Below, piece after piece: positions 55,577 through 64,000 of a stretch of DNA of 64,000 nt. A model generated the notes under the pieces. It saw only the letters and a list, made by a program, of their open reading frames with translations, was not told the origin of the DNA and did no database searches. This DNA is from Limisphaerales bacterium (GTDB lineage Bacteria > Verrucomicrobiota > Verrucomicrobiia > Limisphaerales > SXTU01): positions 62,001 to 126,000 of the forward strand of contig WRPG01000001.1 of assembly GCA_009773355.1 (NCBI GenBank), given 5' to 3'. Made by a program: the position numbers and the translations under genes. The first letter of the stretch is position 1. The number at the start of each line of letters is the position of its first letter.

Positions 55577-56308
55577 ATGAGCACTTCATCCCGCACCCGC
55601 CAGCTTGCGTTCACCCTCATCGAGTTGCTCGTCGTGATTGCGATCATCGCCATCCTCGCGGGAATGCTGCTGCCGGCGTTGAGCAAGGCCAAGGCGAAGG
55701 CCAAGGCCTTGAAGTGTGTCAACAACCTGAAACAGATGGGCCTCGCCTATGTGATGTATTGCCATGACTACGGCAAGCCCATCCCTTACGACGCCTCGAC
55801 CTCGAACACCTTCTGGATGGGCCAGGTGCGCGGCAACCACGCCGGCGTGGACGACATCCGGCTCTGCCCGAACACCGAGGTGAAGCCGGGCAACACCTGG
55901 GGCGACTACAAGACCGCCTGGGGGCCGAGCATCGGCGGCTGGGGCGGCGCACTCTCGGGCAGCTACGCGCTCAACCACTGGACCCAGCCCAACTCGCCCT
56001 TCATCACGGCGGCGGCCGATCAGGAGAAGTTCCTGCGCACGCCGGAAAGCGGGCCGCAGGAGATGGTGGTGTTCATGGACAGCATCTGGGTGGATTTCGC
56101 GCACCGGCCCAACACCGCCGCGCCGCCTCACCTCCGCGGGGTCAACACCACCAGCGGTCGCGTGGTGATGAACCGGCACAATGGCGGCATCCAACAGGCC
56201 CGGCTCGACGGCGGCGCCAACTTCCTCAAGCTCCCGCAAGTCTGGATGGTTCCCCACTACATCGGCTACGTCGCGCCCTCGAACGCGCCGGCACTGCCCG
56301 CATTTTAG
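55577..56308 (+). CDS. type II pseudopilin-like protein 3
   Basis: 243 residues. Prepilin motif [20 protein letters not shown] after an 11-residue leader, then the beta domain; the C-terminal box is [19 protein letters not shown], a variant of H-x9-DG. Orphan copy with no secretion machinery nearby. Confidence 0.86.
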   Translation: MSTSSRTRQLAFTLIELLVVIAIIAILAGMLLPALSKAKAKAKALKCVNNLKQMGLAYVMYCHDYGKPIPYDASTSNTFWMGQVRGNHAGVDDIRLCPNTEVKPGNTWGDYKTAWGPSIGGWGGALSGSYALNHWTQPNSPFITAAADQEKFLRTPESGPQEMVVFMDSIWVDFAHRPNTAAPPHLRGVNTTSGRVVMNRHNGGIQQARLDGGANFLKLPQVWMVPHYIGYVAPSNAPALPAF

Positions 56309-56373
56309 GCACGCGCGGGCCTCGCTTTCCCGCTCGACCTCCCCTGCCCCGCCCGAAACACTCCGCGCCGCTC

Positions 56374-57249
56374 GTGAAACCGGCGCACCTCATCCTGCTG
56401 CTGCTGTTCAACGTCTTCTGGGCTGTCTCGCTCTCGGCGATTCAGGCGCTCAAGCCGCATCTGGACTACGGCGGCATCGCCACGCTGCGCTTCGGCGGCG
56501 CAGCGGTGAGCATGATGCTCGTCTGGCCGTGGCTGCCCGGCGCGGCCCCGCGCGGGCGTGACTTTTGGAAGGCGTCGCTGATGGGCGTGATCGTCTTCAC
56601 GCTCGGCCACCGGCTGCAAGTGTGGGGCAACCTGCTCGGCTCGGCGGGCAATTCCTCCGTGCTCATGGCGGTGGAACCGCTCCTGACGGCGGTGGCGGCG
56701 GCGGTCTTCCTCCGCGAACACATCGCACCGCAACGCTGGCTGGGCTTCAGCCTCGGCATTGTCGGCGTCGCGCTGCTCAACCGCGTCTGGGCCGCCGACT
56801 TCAAGTGGGCCGGGCTGACCGCCAGCGCCGTGTTCATCGCCTCGTTCCTCAGTGAAGCCGCCTACTCCATCATGGGCAAGCCGCTGATGACGCGCGTCGG
56901 GCCGATGAAGATTCTCGCCGTGTCGCTCGTGGCCGGCACGCTGGCGAACCTCGCCATTGATGGCCCGACCACCATCGCTGCCGCCGCGAAGATGCCGGCC
57001 AGCGCGTGGGCGTGGGTTGCCTTCCTCTCGGTCATCTGCACCAGCCTTGGCTACGGCCTCTGGCTCGTCGTCATCCGCGAGACGGACGTGAACGTCACCG
57101 CCATGACCATCCTCGCGCAACCGGTCGCGGGCGTGCCGGTCGCCGTGCTGTGGCTGGGCGAGCGACTGCACGCCGGCCACCTCTGGGGGAGCCTGGCGAT
57201 TGTCGCCGGCCTCGCCATCGGCCTCTACGCCAAACCACGCGCCACGTAG
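56374..57249 (+). CDS. EamA/DMT family transporter
   Basis: 291 residues from GTG 56374, ten hydrophobic segments and the two-fold EamA repeat (AVEPLLTAVAAAVFLREHI and LAQPVAGVPVAVLWLGERL are the repeat ends). Exports or imports a small metabolite across the inner membrane; substrate not predictable. Confidence 0.85.
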   Translation: MKPAHLILLLLFNVFWAVSLSAIQALKPHLDYGGIATLRFGGAAVSMMLVWPWLPGAAPRGRDFWKASLMGVIVFTLGHRLQVWGNLLGSAGNSSVLMAVEPLLTAVAAAVFLREHIAPQRWLGFSLGIVGVALLNRVWAADFKWAGLTASAVFIASFLSEAAYSIMGKPLMTRVGPMKILAVSLVAGTLANLAIDGPTTIAAAAKMPASAWAWVAFLSVICTSLGYGLWLVVIRETDVNVTAMTILAQPVAGVPVAVLWLGERLHAGHLWGSLAIVAGLAIGLYAKPRAT

Positions 57250-57598
57250 TCGAAGGCTTCAGTCTGCGCTTCAGCCTGTAGCGCGAGCTGTGTGACCGCG
57301 GGTTGCATAACTCGGCGCTCACAGAGCGCCGCTACAAGTTCTGGTCCGCAACCTGAAGATTGCGACTACGGGAGCGACGCCGACTTCCACGCGCCGGGCT
57401 GGCCGGTGGCGGAAAGTTGCTTAGGATCAGAACGTCCCGCTCAGCGCCACGCGGAAAGAGACGGGTTCCGCCGGGTGCAGATGGACGTCGTTGTAGCCGC
57501 CGTTGAGGGCCGGGGCCGGGTGGATGGCCTCGCCACACAGGCGGGACTCGTAGAAATACCGATGTCGCTGGCCCGCCGGTCGAGCCGGCGGGCGGCCG
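57250..57598. other. gene-free stretch with decayed gene ends
   Basis: 349 bp. It contains a short inverted repeat (CGGCGCTCACAGAGCGCCG, about 57313), a 27-bp near-copy (57390-57416) of the 3' end of the sialidase-like gene at 59017, and on the minus strand an outer-membrane-barrel-like C-terminus. No intact gene. Confidence 0.6.
57380..57560 (-). pseudogene. remnants: barrel C-terminus and sialidase-like 3' end
   Basis: On the minus strand a frame ends ...HLHPAEPVSFRVALSGTF, stop at 57427, which looks like the last strand of a TonB-dependent or other outer-membrane barrel. Directly downstream, the codons for PKQLSA and TGQPGAWKS match the sialidase-like protein encoded at 58996-60273 (EPKQLSAKG and TGQPGAWKSGLL), with the intervening segment deleted. 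Suggests deletion of a once larger locus. Confidence 0.45.
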
Positions 57599-58192
57599 CT
57601 ACTTGGCACCTTTCGGACGATTCAGCACGTCGTTGCGGGTGCTGGCGGCGATGGCCATGACCTGGGCGATCAGCTCCGGCTTGATCTTCAACTCCACGAG
57701 GGTCTTCTGGAGGTTCTCCGCGACCGCGTTGAAGTGGGTCTCGTTCAGCCCGGGCAGATTCGCGTGGGCGGTGCGCATATCCTTGCCCGCCCACGGGATC
57801 GGACCACCAAAGGCGGCCGACAGGAATTCCTTCTGCTTCCGCCTCTGTTTCGTCATGTTGATGTCCGAGAAGAAGTGCTTGATCCGGTCGTCGGCCAGCA
57901 CCTTGACGTAGAACGCCTCGACCGCTGCATCAATCGCGGGCTTGCCGCCCAGCTTGTGGTAAAGGCTGCTTTCCCGGGACGCCTTCCATTTGGTCCGGCA
58001 GGCCTCCTCGGCGAAGGCATAGGTCTGGCCCTCATAGGCCAGCGTGATCTTGGGGTTCACGGGCTTGCCGCTGACCGGGCATACCTTGTTGATCTCGGTG
58101 GGTTTGCCGGACGACTCGGCCGCCGGAGCGGCGTGCACGAACAGGGCGAGGGCCAGACCGAGCGGGGCGAGGGACACGAGGGGGAGTTTCAT
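57599..58192 (-). CDS. secreted YHS-like/truncated hemoglobin fusion
   Basis: 197 residues. Signal peptide (1-25, ending AAPAAE), then a YHS/TRASH-like metal segment with C38 (VCPVSGKPVNPK) and C65 (AEEACRTKW), then a group 1 truncated globin (SLYHKLGGKPAIDAAVEAFY, GGPIPWAGKDMRTAH with proximal His143). Truncated globins bind O2 or NO. Divergent from an NsrR-like gene with a candidate operator between them, so NO detoxification in the periplasm is likely. Confidence 0.87.
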   Translation of the reverse strand: MKLPLVSLAPLGLALALFVHAAPAAESSGKPTEINKVCPVSGKPVNPKITLAYEGQTYAFAEEACRTKWKASRESSLYHKLGGKPAIDAAVEAFYVKVLADDRIKHFFSDINMTKQRRKQKEFLSAAFGGPIPWAGKDMRTAHANLPGLNETHFNAVAENLQKTLVELKIKPELIAQVMAIAASTRNDVLNRPKGAK

Positions 58193-58263
58193 GTGGTGCT
58201 TGTGTTGTGTTTATTTGCTGTCGGGCCGGGTGGCATATTGAGGGCAGGCACCCGGCCCGCTAA

Positions 58264-58286
58264 AACAGGTATAACAAATGCATCTT
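58264..58286. promoter_or_regulatory. candidate NsrR operator
   Basis: The half site AAATGCATCTT (58276-58286) is the exact reverse complement of the known NsrR half site AAGATGCATTT. A one-base spacer and a weaker half (AACAGGTATAA, 58264-58274, 6 of 11) give the 11-1-11 layout of NsrR sites. It lies 72 bp upstream of the globin start and 112 bp upstream of the regulator start, in an AT-rich island. Confidence 0.6.
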
Positions 58287-58397
58287 TAATACAAGCGCGT
58301 TTTTTTGGAAACTCTGGCAGAATGAAGCCGCAAAACCGGCCGGCCTTTCACCGGGCGCAGTCACGAAGGCCCGCCAGCCGCCGCCACGCTCATCACC

Positions 58398-58841
58398 ATG
58401 AAACTCAGCCTCTTCAGTGACTACTCGCTCCGGGTCCTCATGTTCGCGGCGCTAAAGGGCCGGGCGTTCCGGGTGGATGAAGTCACCGTCGCCTACGGCA
58501 TCTCCCGCAACCACCTGGCCAAGGTGATTCACCGGCTCGCCAAGCTCGGCTATCTCGCCACCCGGCGCGGGCGCGGGGGCGGCATCCAGCTCGCCCGGCC
58601 AGCGGGGGAAATTCGCATTGGCAAACTGGTCCGCGAGACGGAGGCCCAGCCGGTGATCGTCGAATGCTTCGACGCCGCCACCAACACCTGTCCCATCAAC
58701 GGGAGCTGCCTGCTGAAAGGCGCGCTGGCGGAGGCGATGAACGCCTTTTACGCGACGCTGGACCAGCACACCCTCGAAGAACTGGTCAATGGGCCGCAGC
58801 GCGCGCGCATGGGGCGGTTGCTGCTGACGACTCCTGCCTGA
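58398..58841 (+). CDS. Rrf2 family NO-sensing regulator (NsrR-like)
   Basis: 147 residues. Winged helix-turn-helix in the first 70 residues (YSLRVLMFAAL, GISRNHLAKVIHRLAKLGYL). The three iron-sulfur cysteines C90, C98, C104 (ECFDAATNTCPINGSC) match the C-x7-C-x5-C spacing of NsrR. NO disrupts the cluster and relieves repression. Divergent from the globin gene it probably controls. Confidence 0.85.
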   Translation: MKLSLFSDYSLRVLMFAALKGRAFRVDEVTVAYGISRNHLAKVIHRLAKLGYLATRRGRGGGIQLARPAGEIRIGKLVRETEAQPVIVECFDAATNTCPINGSCLLKGALAEAMNAFYATLDQHTLEELVNGPQRARMGRLLLTTPA

Positions 58842-58995
58842 CGAACGCCCTCCGCGTGGCCGACGCACGGTGCCAGGTGCGCCGGGGACCGATGGCAAGG
58901 CCGGAAACCGGGCGCGGGATCAACCAGTCGAGCAAGGCCAGCATCACAGCGAGCAGCCCGCAGTGAGGCGATGCCGGCCCGGAATTGCGGGCGAC

Positions 58996-60273
58996 TCATT
59001 TGGTCAGCAGCCCGGACTTCCACGCGCCCGGCTGGCCGGTGACAGACTCTGTCCAAAAGACGCGATAACTGCCGGACACGGCGACGACGCGCGGATAGGC
59101 GGCGTTGACGCCCTTGGCGGAAAGCTGCTTCGGCTCAGTCCAAGTCTTGCCGCCGTTGGCGGAAGTGGATGCGAGCACTGTGCTTTCCCCATCACTCACG
59201 CGATCCCAGACGGCGGCGAGGCTTTGCCCGCCGGTGCTGGCGAGATCGCCGCGCCGGGCGTCGGCGTCGCCGAGACGCTGCGGAGCGGACCACGACTGGC
59301 CTTGGTCGGAGGAGGAGAGATGGTATGCGCCGCTGTGGCCGGTCACGCCCGTCCAGACTAGCGCGTGCAAAGTGGAGCCGCGCACAATCAAACCACCGCC
59401 GACGTGCGGACAGCCTTGGAAATCCCAGTTGAAGCGCCCGACCTTCGCGGCATCGCTCCAGCGCGCGCCGTGGTCGGTCGAGGAAATCACGGCCATGTCG
59501 CGCGGGTTCTTGTCGCGGAAGAGCGCGTGGACGGAGCCGTCCGTGCCGACGGCGACGGTGTTCCAGCAACACTCGCAGGTGTCGGGCTTGAGCGTGGCGT
59601 TCTTGCTCCAGGTCTTGCCGCCGTCCTTGGAGTTCGCGTAGCGCAAGCCCTTGCTCTTGTTCGCACCGCGTGCGTCGAGCCAGACCAAGTGGAAGGTGCC
59701 TGCCGCGTCCGCCGCGCAGTCCACGAAGCTGTGGTCGCCGCTGCTCGCGTCATCGGCTGGGTTGGGACCGGGCTGCCAGGTCGCGCCGCCGTCTGCGGAA
59801 AGCGCGGTGGCCATCGGGCCGCGCCCCATGAAGCCCGTGCCGGGCGTGGTCCAGATCGCCGCCAGTTTCGTTCCGCTGGCTGCGATTTGCGCGTCCTGCC
59901 CGCGATGCGGCTGGTGCGGGGCGGCGGCACCAGCGTCCACGCGGACGGGCCTGCTCCAAGTGGCTCCGGCGTCGGCTGAACGAAGATGCAGCAGCGCGGG
60001 CGACTTGGAGTTCGTGTCGTAGTTGCCGAGCAGCAGGTGAACGGTGCCGCCGTCCACGGCGACATCGAGGCTCTCGACGCCCACGCGCAGCACGTCGCGT
60101 TTGCCCTTGCCGGACTTCTTGGACTCCTCGCCGTGGGCGTGCTCGTGGGACACCGCCTGAGCGGTTGGCGCGTTGGTGGCGGGGGCGGGCGCAGGCGGCG
60201 GCGGTCCGCACGCGACGAATCCGAGCGCCGCGACGAGGAGGACGACGGAACAGGGGGCAGCGCGAAGGGGCAT
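58996..60273 (-). CDS. BNR-repeat (sialidase-like) lipoprotein
   Basis: 425 residues. Lipobox LGFVAC near the N-terminus, a low-complexity linker, then a six-bladed propeller shown by Asp-box repeats SADAGATW, SADGGATW, SKDGGKTW, STDHGARW, SSDQGQSW and SANGGKTW. Sialidase catalytic Arg/Tyr residues cannot be assigned by eye, so it may be a non-enzymatic propeller. A CECCW motif near the middle could bind metal. Confidence 0.75.
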   Translation of the reverse strand: MPLRAAPCSVVLLVAALGFVACGPPPPAPAPATNAPTAQAVSHEHAHGEESKKSGKGKRDVLRVGVESLDVAVDGGTVHLLLGNYDTNSKSPALLHLRSADAGATWSRPVRVDAGAAAPHQPHRGQDAQIAASGTKLAAIWTTPGTGFMGRGPMATALSADGGATWQPGPNPADDASSGDHSFVDCAADAAGTFHLVWLDARGANKSKGLRYANSKDGGKTWSKNATLKPDTCECCWNTVAVGTDGSVHALFRDKNPRDMAVISSTDHGARWSDAAKVGRFNWDFQGCPHVGGGLIVRGSTLHALVWTGVTGHSGAYHLSSSDQGQSWSAPQRLGDADARRGDLASTGGQSLAAVWDRVSDGESTVLASTSANGGKTWTEPKQLSAKGVNAAYPRVVAVSGSYRVFWTESVTGQPGAWKSGLLTK

Positions 60274-60403
60274 GGGAGCGAGGAAAGGCAGGAATCGTGG
60301 CTTCAGGCGGCTGGCGGGTGAACCGCCTGAAGGCGGGACTCCGAACAAGGCGCCGCGCCCGCCGAAGCAGATGGCTCCGACGGGCGCGGGCTGGGAGAGG
60401 AGC

Positions 60404-60802
60404 TTACTTCTTCGCCGGACGGAACTCGTCGTGGCAGGTCTTGCAGTTCACGGCGGCCTTGTATTTGTCCGCCGCGCCGGCTTCACCCTTTTCGAGCGAG
60501 GCGGTGGCGTTGGCGAGCGCGGAGCAGAGTTTGACCCACTTGGCCTGGTCACCCTGCGGCGGCTTGGAGGCGCACATGGCCTTGTAGGCGGCAACCATGC
60601 CGGCCAGCTCTTCCTTCGAGCACTGGCCCGCCCCCGCCTTCTTGCAGGTCGGGTCGGTGCCCTTCGGGGCCTTGTGGTATTTCTGCATCGCGTCCTTGAT
60701 GGGATTCTTGGCGTCGGCGGCGATGAGGCCGGTGACGCTCAAGCCGAAGGCCACGCCGAGGACGGCGGCGGCGCGGAGTGCGGTTTTGGTGCTTTCTTTC
60801 AT
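60404..60802 (-). CDS. small periplasmic c-type cytochrome
   Basis: 132 residues with a signal peptide (about 1-29) and a single heme motif CKTCH close to the C-terminus (residues 121-125), the arrangement of cytochrome c'-like four-helix proteins. Extra cysteines at C53, C61, C77 and C93 are unusual. It could belong to the NO/respiratory functions of the nearby globin. Confidence 0.72.
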   Translation of the reverse strand: MKESTKTALRAAAVLGVAFGLSVTGLIAADAKNPIKDAMQKYHKAPKGTDPTCKKAGAGQCSKEELAGMVAAYKAMCASKPPQGDQAKWVKLCSALANATASLEKGEAGAADKYKAAVNCKTCHDEFRPAKK

Positions 60803-60948
60803 TGTGTGTGTTGGTGCTGCTGTGTGTGTTTCTGTCTGCTCAACCCGGCTGGCTGCGGCGCTTGGGCGCCACGGCCGGCCGGGAATTGTTGTCGGGCATT
60901 GGATGCGCTGGCCGGGTTTCAATTCATCGTGTCAGACCGCCGACCTGG

Positions 60949-61614
60949 TCAAAAGGTATCCCACATCTGGTCCTTGTAGTTTGGGTCGGCGGGATCGGTG
61001 ATGCCGTTGCCGAGCCAGACCCCGGGCAGCCCGGGGTAGAACGGCGCAGCCACGAGGGTCGGGGCGGAGTGGCCGTCCATGAAGCCGATGTTGACGGATT
61101 TGCCATCCTGATGCCGCGGGTTGGGCCGGCCCAACGAGGCGTTTTGCGCGGTGGACGGCGGCATGAGGTGCGTGGACAGGATGTAGGTGGGCAGGCCGGC
61201 GACGATGTTGTTGATCCCCGCATCGCCGATGTCCACGGTCTCGGTCGGGTTGCGGATGATGGAGACATGCACATTGTTCATCAGCGTGTTGAAGCCGTAG
61301 CCGGCGGCCACGAGTTGCTGGCGCTGGTTGCTGGGGCAGTTCCACACCTGGCCTTCGGCAACGTCGGCGTTTTTCTGCCCCTGCTTGAGGTAGGGGTAGA
61401 GCAGGGTCTTGCGGTCCACCCCGCCGCTGAAGGTCACATGCCGGCTGAAGTCGTCCGCGTAGAGCGTGCTGGCCACGACGAGCTGCCGCGTGTTGCTGAG
61501 GCAGCGGATGCCCTTGGTCTTCTCCTTCGCCTTGCTCAACGCGGGCAGGAGCATCCCGGCGAGGATGGCGATGATGGCAATGACCACCAGCAGCTCGATC
61601 AGGGTGAAACCCAT
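60949..61614 (-). CDS. type II pseudopilin-like protein 4
   Basis: 221 residues from ATG 61614, which gives the shortest leader (MG) before [20 protein letters not shown]; a longer in-frame start at 61782 runs through repeat DNA. The C-terminal box is [10 protein letters not shown]. Fourth pseudopilin-like gene, again without secretion genes nearby. Confidence 0.82.
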   Translation of the reverse strand: MGFTLIELLVVIAIIAILAGMLLPALSKAKEKTKGIRCLSNTRQLVVASTLYADDFSRHVTFSGGVDRKTLLYPYLKQGQKNADVAEGQVWNCPSNQRQQLVAAGYGFNTLMNNVHVSIIRNPTETVDIGDAGINNIVAGLPTYILSTHLMPPSTAQNASLGRPNPRHQDGKSVNIGFMDGHSAPTLVAAPFYPGLPGVWLGNGITDPADPNYKDQMWDTF

Positions 61615-62155
61615 CGCACATGGGCGACGGGAGGTCAGGAGCGCGGCGTTCACGCCGCAGAAACGCCCGACTGGAGGAAGGGGTGCGAACGCTCGGAGCC
61701 TTCTGGTGCCCTCGACCGCGTCTGCGGCCTGAAGGCCGCGCTCCGGCGGGGCAGGTTTGAGTTGATTGCTTTCCACATTCATACGTCAATCGGTCGTTCA
61801 CTGAACGGGATGCGGGGCCGATACGGTGCGCCGACGGGCGGGGAAGGACAACGAACCGCCCGCCAGCTATCAAGCCCCGCATCCCAAATTGTTTTCTGCT
61901 GCTGCATTCTGAAATCGCGCACCGGGCACGGGCCGGCGGCGGGTTTTAAGGAAGGGCGGAGAGGCGGTCGGAAAACCAGGCGCGGGCAGAAAGGACAAAT
62001 AACGGCCGGCGCTCTTGGATTTCGCCTCTCCGCCCAATGGGTTCCAAACGTCCCGGCATGAGGGCCGGGCGATGGCTCGCGGGAAAAGGGCTGTTCAATC
62101 GGCCTTGCCACACGGCAGGCCACAGCCCGGCTTCACGCGGGCCTGGGAGGAGAGA
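61615..62155. other. gene-free stretch
   Basis: 541 bp without a supported ORF. It holds a GAGCGCGGCGTTCACGCCGC / GCGGCCTGAAGGCCGCGCTC inverted repeat (61639-61745) and a clean stem (GGGCGGAGAGGCG, about 61954; CGCCTCTCCGCCC, about 62024), possible terminators or repeat elements. Confidence 0.6.
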
Positions 62156-62554
62156 CTAGGCCGCTCGGGGCGGCGGGAGGGGCGGAGACTCGGTTCGCGG
62201 GGAAGCGATCAAGTCGGTGGCAGGCGGGAGCGAAAGCGGGGCGGGCGGCGTCAGCGCGAACACGGCGGCGCAGGGCAGCGACTCAATCTTCACCAGCGGC
62301 AGGATGGACTCCTTCGCCTTCTCGGATTGCTGCCCCTCGCGGACGAGCTTGCAGATGCGGCAGGGATTCTTGCCGTTGAAGGTCTTGGTGAACGCCTCCC
62401 GCAGCGTGGTCTCCTGCGCGAAGCTGACGAACATGCCGGTCCACGCGACGCCTTGCAGCAACACCCAGTGCAGCCCCACGGAGAGGGCCACGGCCAGGAT
62501 CACGGCAGCTTTGGCGGCGCGCTTGAACACGACGGCGGGTTTGATGACAGCCAC
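62156..62554 (-). CDS. membrane protein with CxxC motif, unknown
   Basis: 132 residues from GTG 62554. One membrane helix (AAVILAVALSVGLHWVLLQGVAW, about 14-36), then a conserved-looking NPCRICKLV with a CxxC pair, and a proline-rich C-terminus. Possible redox or metal-binding protein. No family recognised. Confidence 0.6.
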   Translation of the reverse strand: MAVIKPAVVFKRAAKAAVILAVALSVGLHWVLLQGVAWTGMFVSFAQETTLREAFTKTFNGKNPCRICKLVREGQQSEKAKESILPLVKIESLPCAAVFALTPPAPLSLPPATDLIASPRTESPPLPPPRAA

Positions 62555-62594
62555 CGGGAGGGAATTCAAGAACGATGTGCCGGAACGGAGTTTC

Positions 62595-62699
62595 TTTGCC
62601 ACAAGAAGGCGCAAAGAAGCGCAAAAGAACAACCATGATGGACCGTAACGGCAGGTTTCAAAATTCCTCTTTGCGCCTTCTGTGCCTCTTTGTGGCAAA
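62595..62699. repeat. long inverted repeat, TTTGCCACAAGAAGGCGCAAAG family
   Basis: Arms TTTGCCACAAGAAGGCGCAA and complement ending CTTTGTGGCAAA, with internal GCGCAAAG periodicity, between two minus-strand genes. Confidence 0.82.
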
Positions 62700-62711
62700 C
62701 AACTTCGTGGC

Positions 62712-64000
62712 CTACTTGCTCTCCATTTTCCACACGCCCTTCCAGTCGGTGGGCGGGTAGGCAGTCAATTCATCGCAACGGTGGACCATGAGCTTGCTCG
62801 GGCCGTCGTTGAACTGCTCGGCGAGCTTCGCGAAGACGGGCCGCGCCTCGGCGAACTTCCCGGCGGTGTAGTCGGCGAACGCGGCGTCCCACGCCTTCAC
62901 CAGCTCGCCGTAGTTCGGCGGCGTGCGCGGGTTCTCGATCTCAAACAGCTCCACCGGCGTGCTCTTGCCCTTGACGATGACGCGGTCGAGCTGGCGGTGC
63001 GTCGCCGGACTGGCGAGTTGGGTGAAGCACTCCCGCGAGACCAGCAGCGTCACGCCGTAATACTTGCTGAGGGACTCGATGCGCGCCGCCTCGTTGACCG
63101 TGTCGCCGACGAGGCCGAAGTCGAGCCGCTTGGCGGAACCCTTGTTGCCGAACAGGACGGAGCCGCAGTGCAGCGCGACGCCGTAGCCGAAGAGCGCCTT
63201 GACCTCGGGCGGTTGCGTGGCCTTGAAAGCCTCCAGGCCCTTGATGAGTTCCAGTGCGGCGCGGAGGGCCTGGTTCGGCCCGTCCGGCTGTGGCTGCGGC
63301 GCGCCCCAATAGGTGAGGAACTGGTCGCCGAGGAAGTGTTCGAGCGCGCCGTCCTCGGCCATGACCGCGTTGGTCTCCACCTCGAAGACGTGGTTGAGCA
63401 GGCTGAAGATGCCGGCGGGGCCGAGCTTCTCGGCCAGGGGCGTGGAGTTGCGCAAGTCGGTGAGCAGCAGCGTGACCTCGGCGGAACGCGCCTCCATCGA
63501 GCCGGGATTCGCGAGCACGTAGGCGCTGACCTTCGGGGAGAAGTAGAGGTCCATCGTGGCACGGAGCTTCTCACGAGCCTTCTTCTCGACACGGAAATCG
63601 TAGCCCAGCGTTGTCACCCCGCTGGCGAAGATGATCGCCATCGGCGAGGCGGTCAAAACGAGCAGGTCCTGGTGCTCGAACACCAGCACGGCAGCCCCGA
63701 ACCCCACCGCAATCAGCGCCACCGATATGACCAGCCGGAGAATCCCCGAGCGAACCAGCCACGACAACGCGATGGCCAACGCGAGTGCTCCGCCGGCAAT
63801 CCACACGCTCATGTCCAGCATTCCGACGCGGATGAACTCGCCGCGCAGGGCGGCGTTGATGATGTTCAAGTGGATGATCGGGCCGGGCAGTTGGGTGTCC
63901 GTCATCGGCGTCTGGTGCGTGTCGTGGAAGATGTCGCCCGTCGGCCCGACCAGCACGAGCTTGTCCTTGAAGAACTGCCCGCCCTTGAGGTTGCCGTTCC
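62712..64000 (-). CDS. CHASE2-adenylate/guanylate cyclase (cut by window edge)
   Basis: At least 429 residues; the frame runs off the right edge. The visible N-terminal part (FFKDKLVLVGPTGDIFHDTHQTP) is the end of a CHASE2 sensor domain. Three membrane helices follow, then a class III nucleotide cyclase domain with metal Asp residues in LLTDLRNSTPL and LGDQFLTYWG and the substrate/transition-state region LVGDTVNEAARIE. It would turn an extracytoplasmic signal into cAMP or cGMP. A short TPR-like tail follows. Confidence 0.9.
   Translation of the reverse strand, partial: NGNLKGGQFFKDKLVLVGPTGDIFHDTHQTPMTDTQLPGPIIHLNIINAALRGEFIRVGMLDMSVWIAGGALALAIALSWLVRSGILRLVISVALIAVGFGAAVLVFEHQDLLVLTASPMAIIFASGVTTLGYDFRVEKKAREKLRATMDLYFSPKVSAYVLANPGSMEARSAEVTLLLTDLRNSTPLAEKLGPAGIFSLLNHVFEVETNAVMAEDGALEHFLGDQFLTYWGAPQPQPDGPNQALRAALELIKGLEAFKATQPPEVKALFGYGVALHCGSVLFGNKGSAKRLDFGLVGDTVNEAARIESLSKYYGVTLLVSRECFTQLASPATHRQLDRVIVKGKSTPVELFEIENPRTPPNYGELVKAWDAAFADYTAGKFAEARPVFAKLAEQFNDGPSKLMVHRCDELTAYPPTDWKGVWKMESK

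Overview
The window looks like a GC-rich Verrucomicrobiota chromosome, probably from a Pedosphaera/Limisphaerales-like lineage. The evidence is gene content: DUF1501 Tat proteins, DUF1080/LamG proteins, several quinoprotein-type beta-propellers, four type II pseudopilin-like proteins with H-x9-DG style C-termini, and a secreted cupredoxin-cytochrome c protein. Long imperfect hairpin repeats fill many intergenic gaps. This assignment is inference; there is no rRNA or other marker gene here.

Host part 1 (1-4598) holds a partial alpha/beta hydrolase, a YhbY RNA-binding protein, a secreted PQQ-type propeller, a Nudix hydrolase and a DUF1501 protein. Host part 2 (16916-64000) holds housekeeping genes (ABC-F, miaB, uvrB, gatB, glgA, serS), a heptosyltransferase-like GT9, a 1999-residue coiled-coil hybrid histidine kinase, a pentapeptide-like/channel fusion protein, tandem propellers, esterases, a divergent NsrR-like regulator and secreted truncated-globin pair with a candidate operator, c-type cytochromes and a CHASE2-adenylate cyclase that runs off the right edge.

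The main discovery is a 12.3-kb integrated element, 4599-16915. It appears to be a tailless, membrane-containing provirus of the double jelly-roll (PM2/PRD1-like, Bamfordvirae) type. All of its roughly 31 genes lie on the minus strand, mostly joined by ATGA/GTGA overlaps. They include a FtsK/HerA-type packaging ATPase, a 354-aa candidate major capsid protein, a LamG-like candidate spike, a run of small proteins with one C-terminal membrane segment, a spanin-like pair, a VapBC toxin-antitoxin pair and a DUF1376-like replication protein beside two clusters of 11-bp iterons. No terminase, portal, tail gene or integrase is visible. The element is flanked by a 16-bp direct repeat (one mismatch) that forms the centre and right arm of a dif-like XerC/XerD site. 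The attachment site lies inside the replication gene: joining the two ends restores one uninterrupted 383-codon reading frame. This indicates a circular viral genome that integrates by host Xer recombination and truncates its own Rep protein.

A second theme is the palindromic repeats. Several families of long hairpins sit between genes, and two of them lie in frame inside essential genes (miaB and uvrB), reminiscent of Rickettsia palindromic elements.

No search or structure prediction could be run. Family names come from motifs read by eye.
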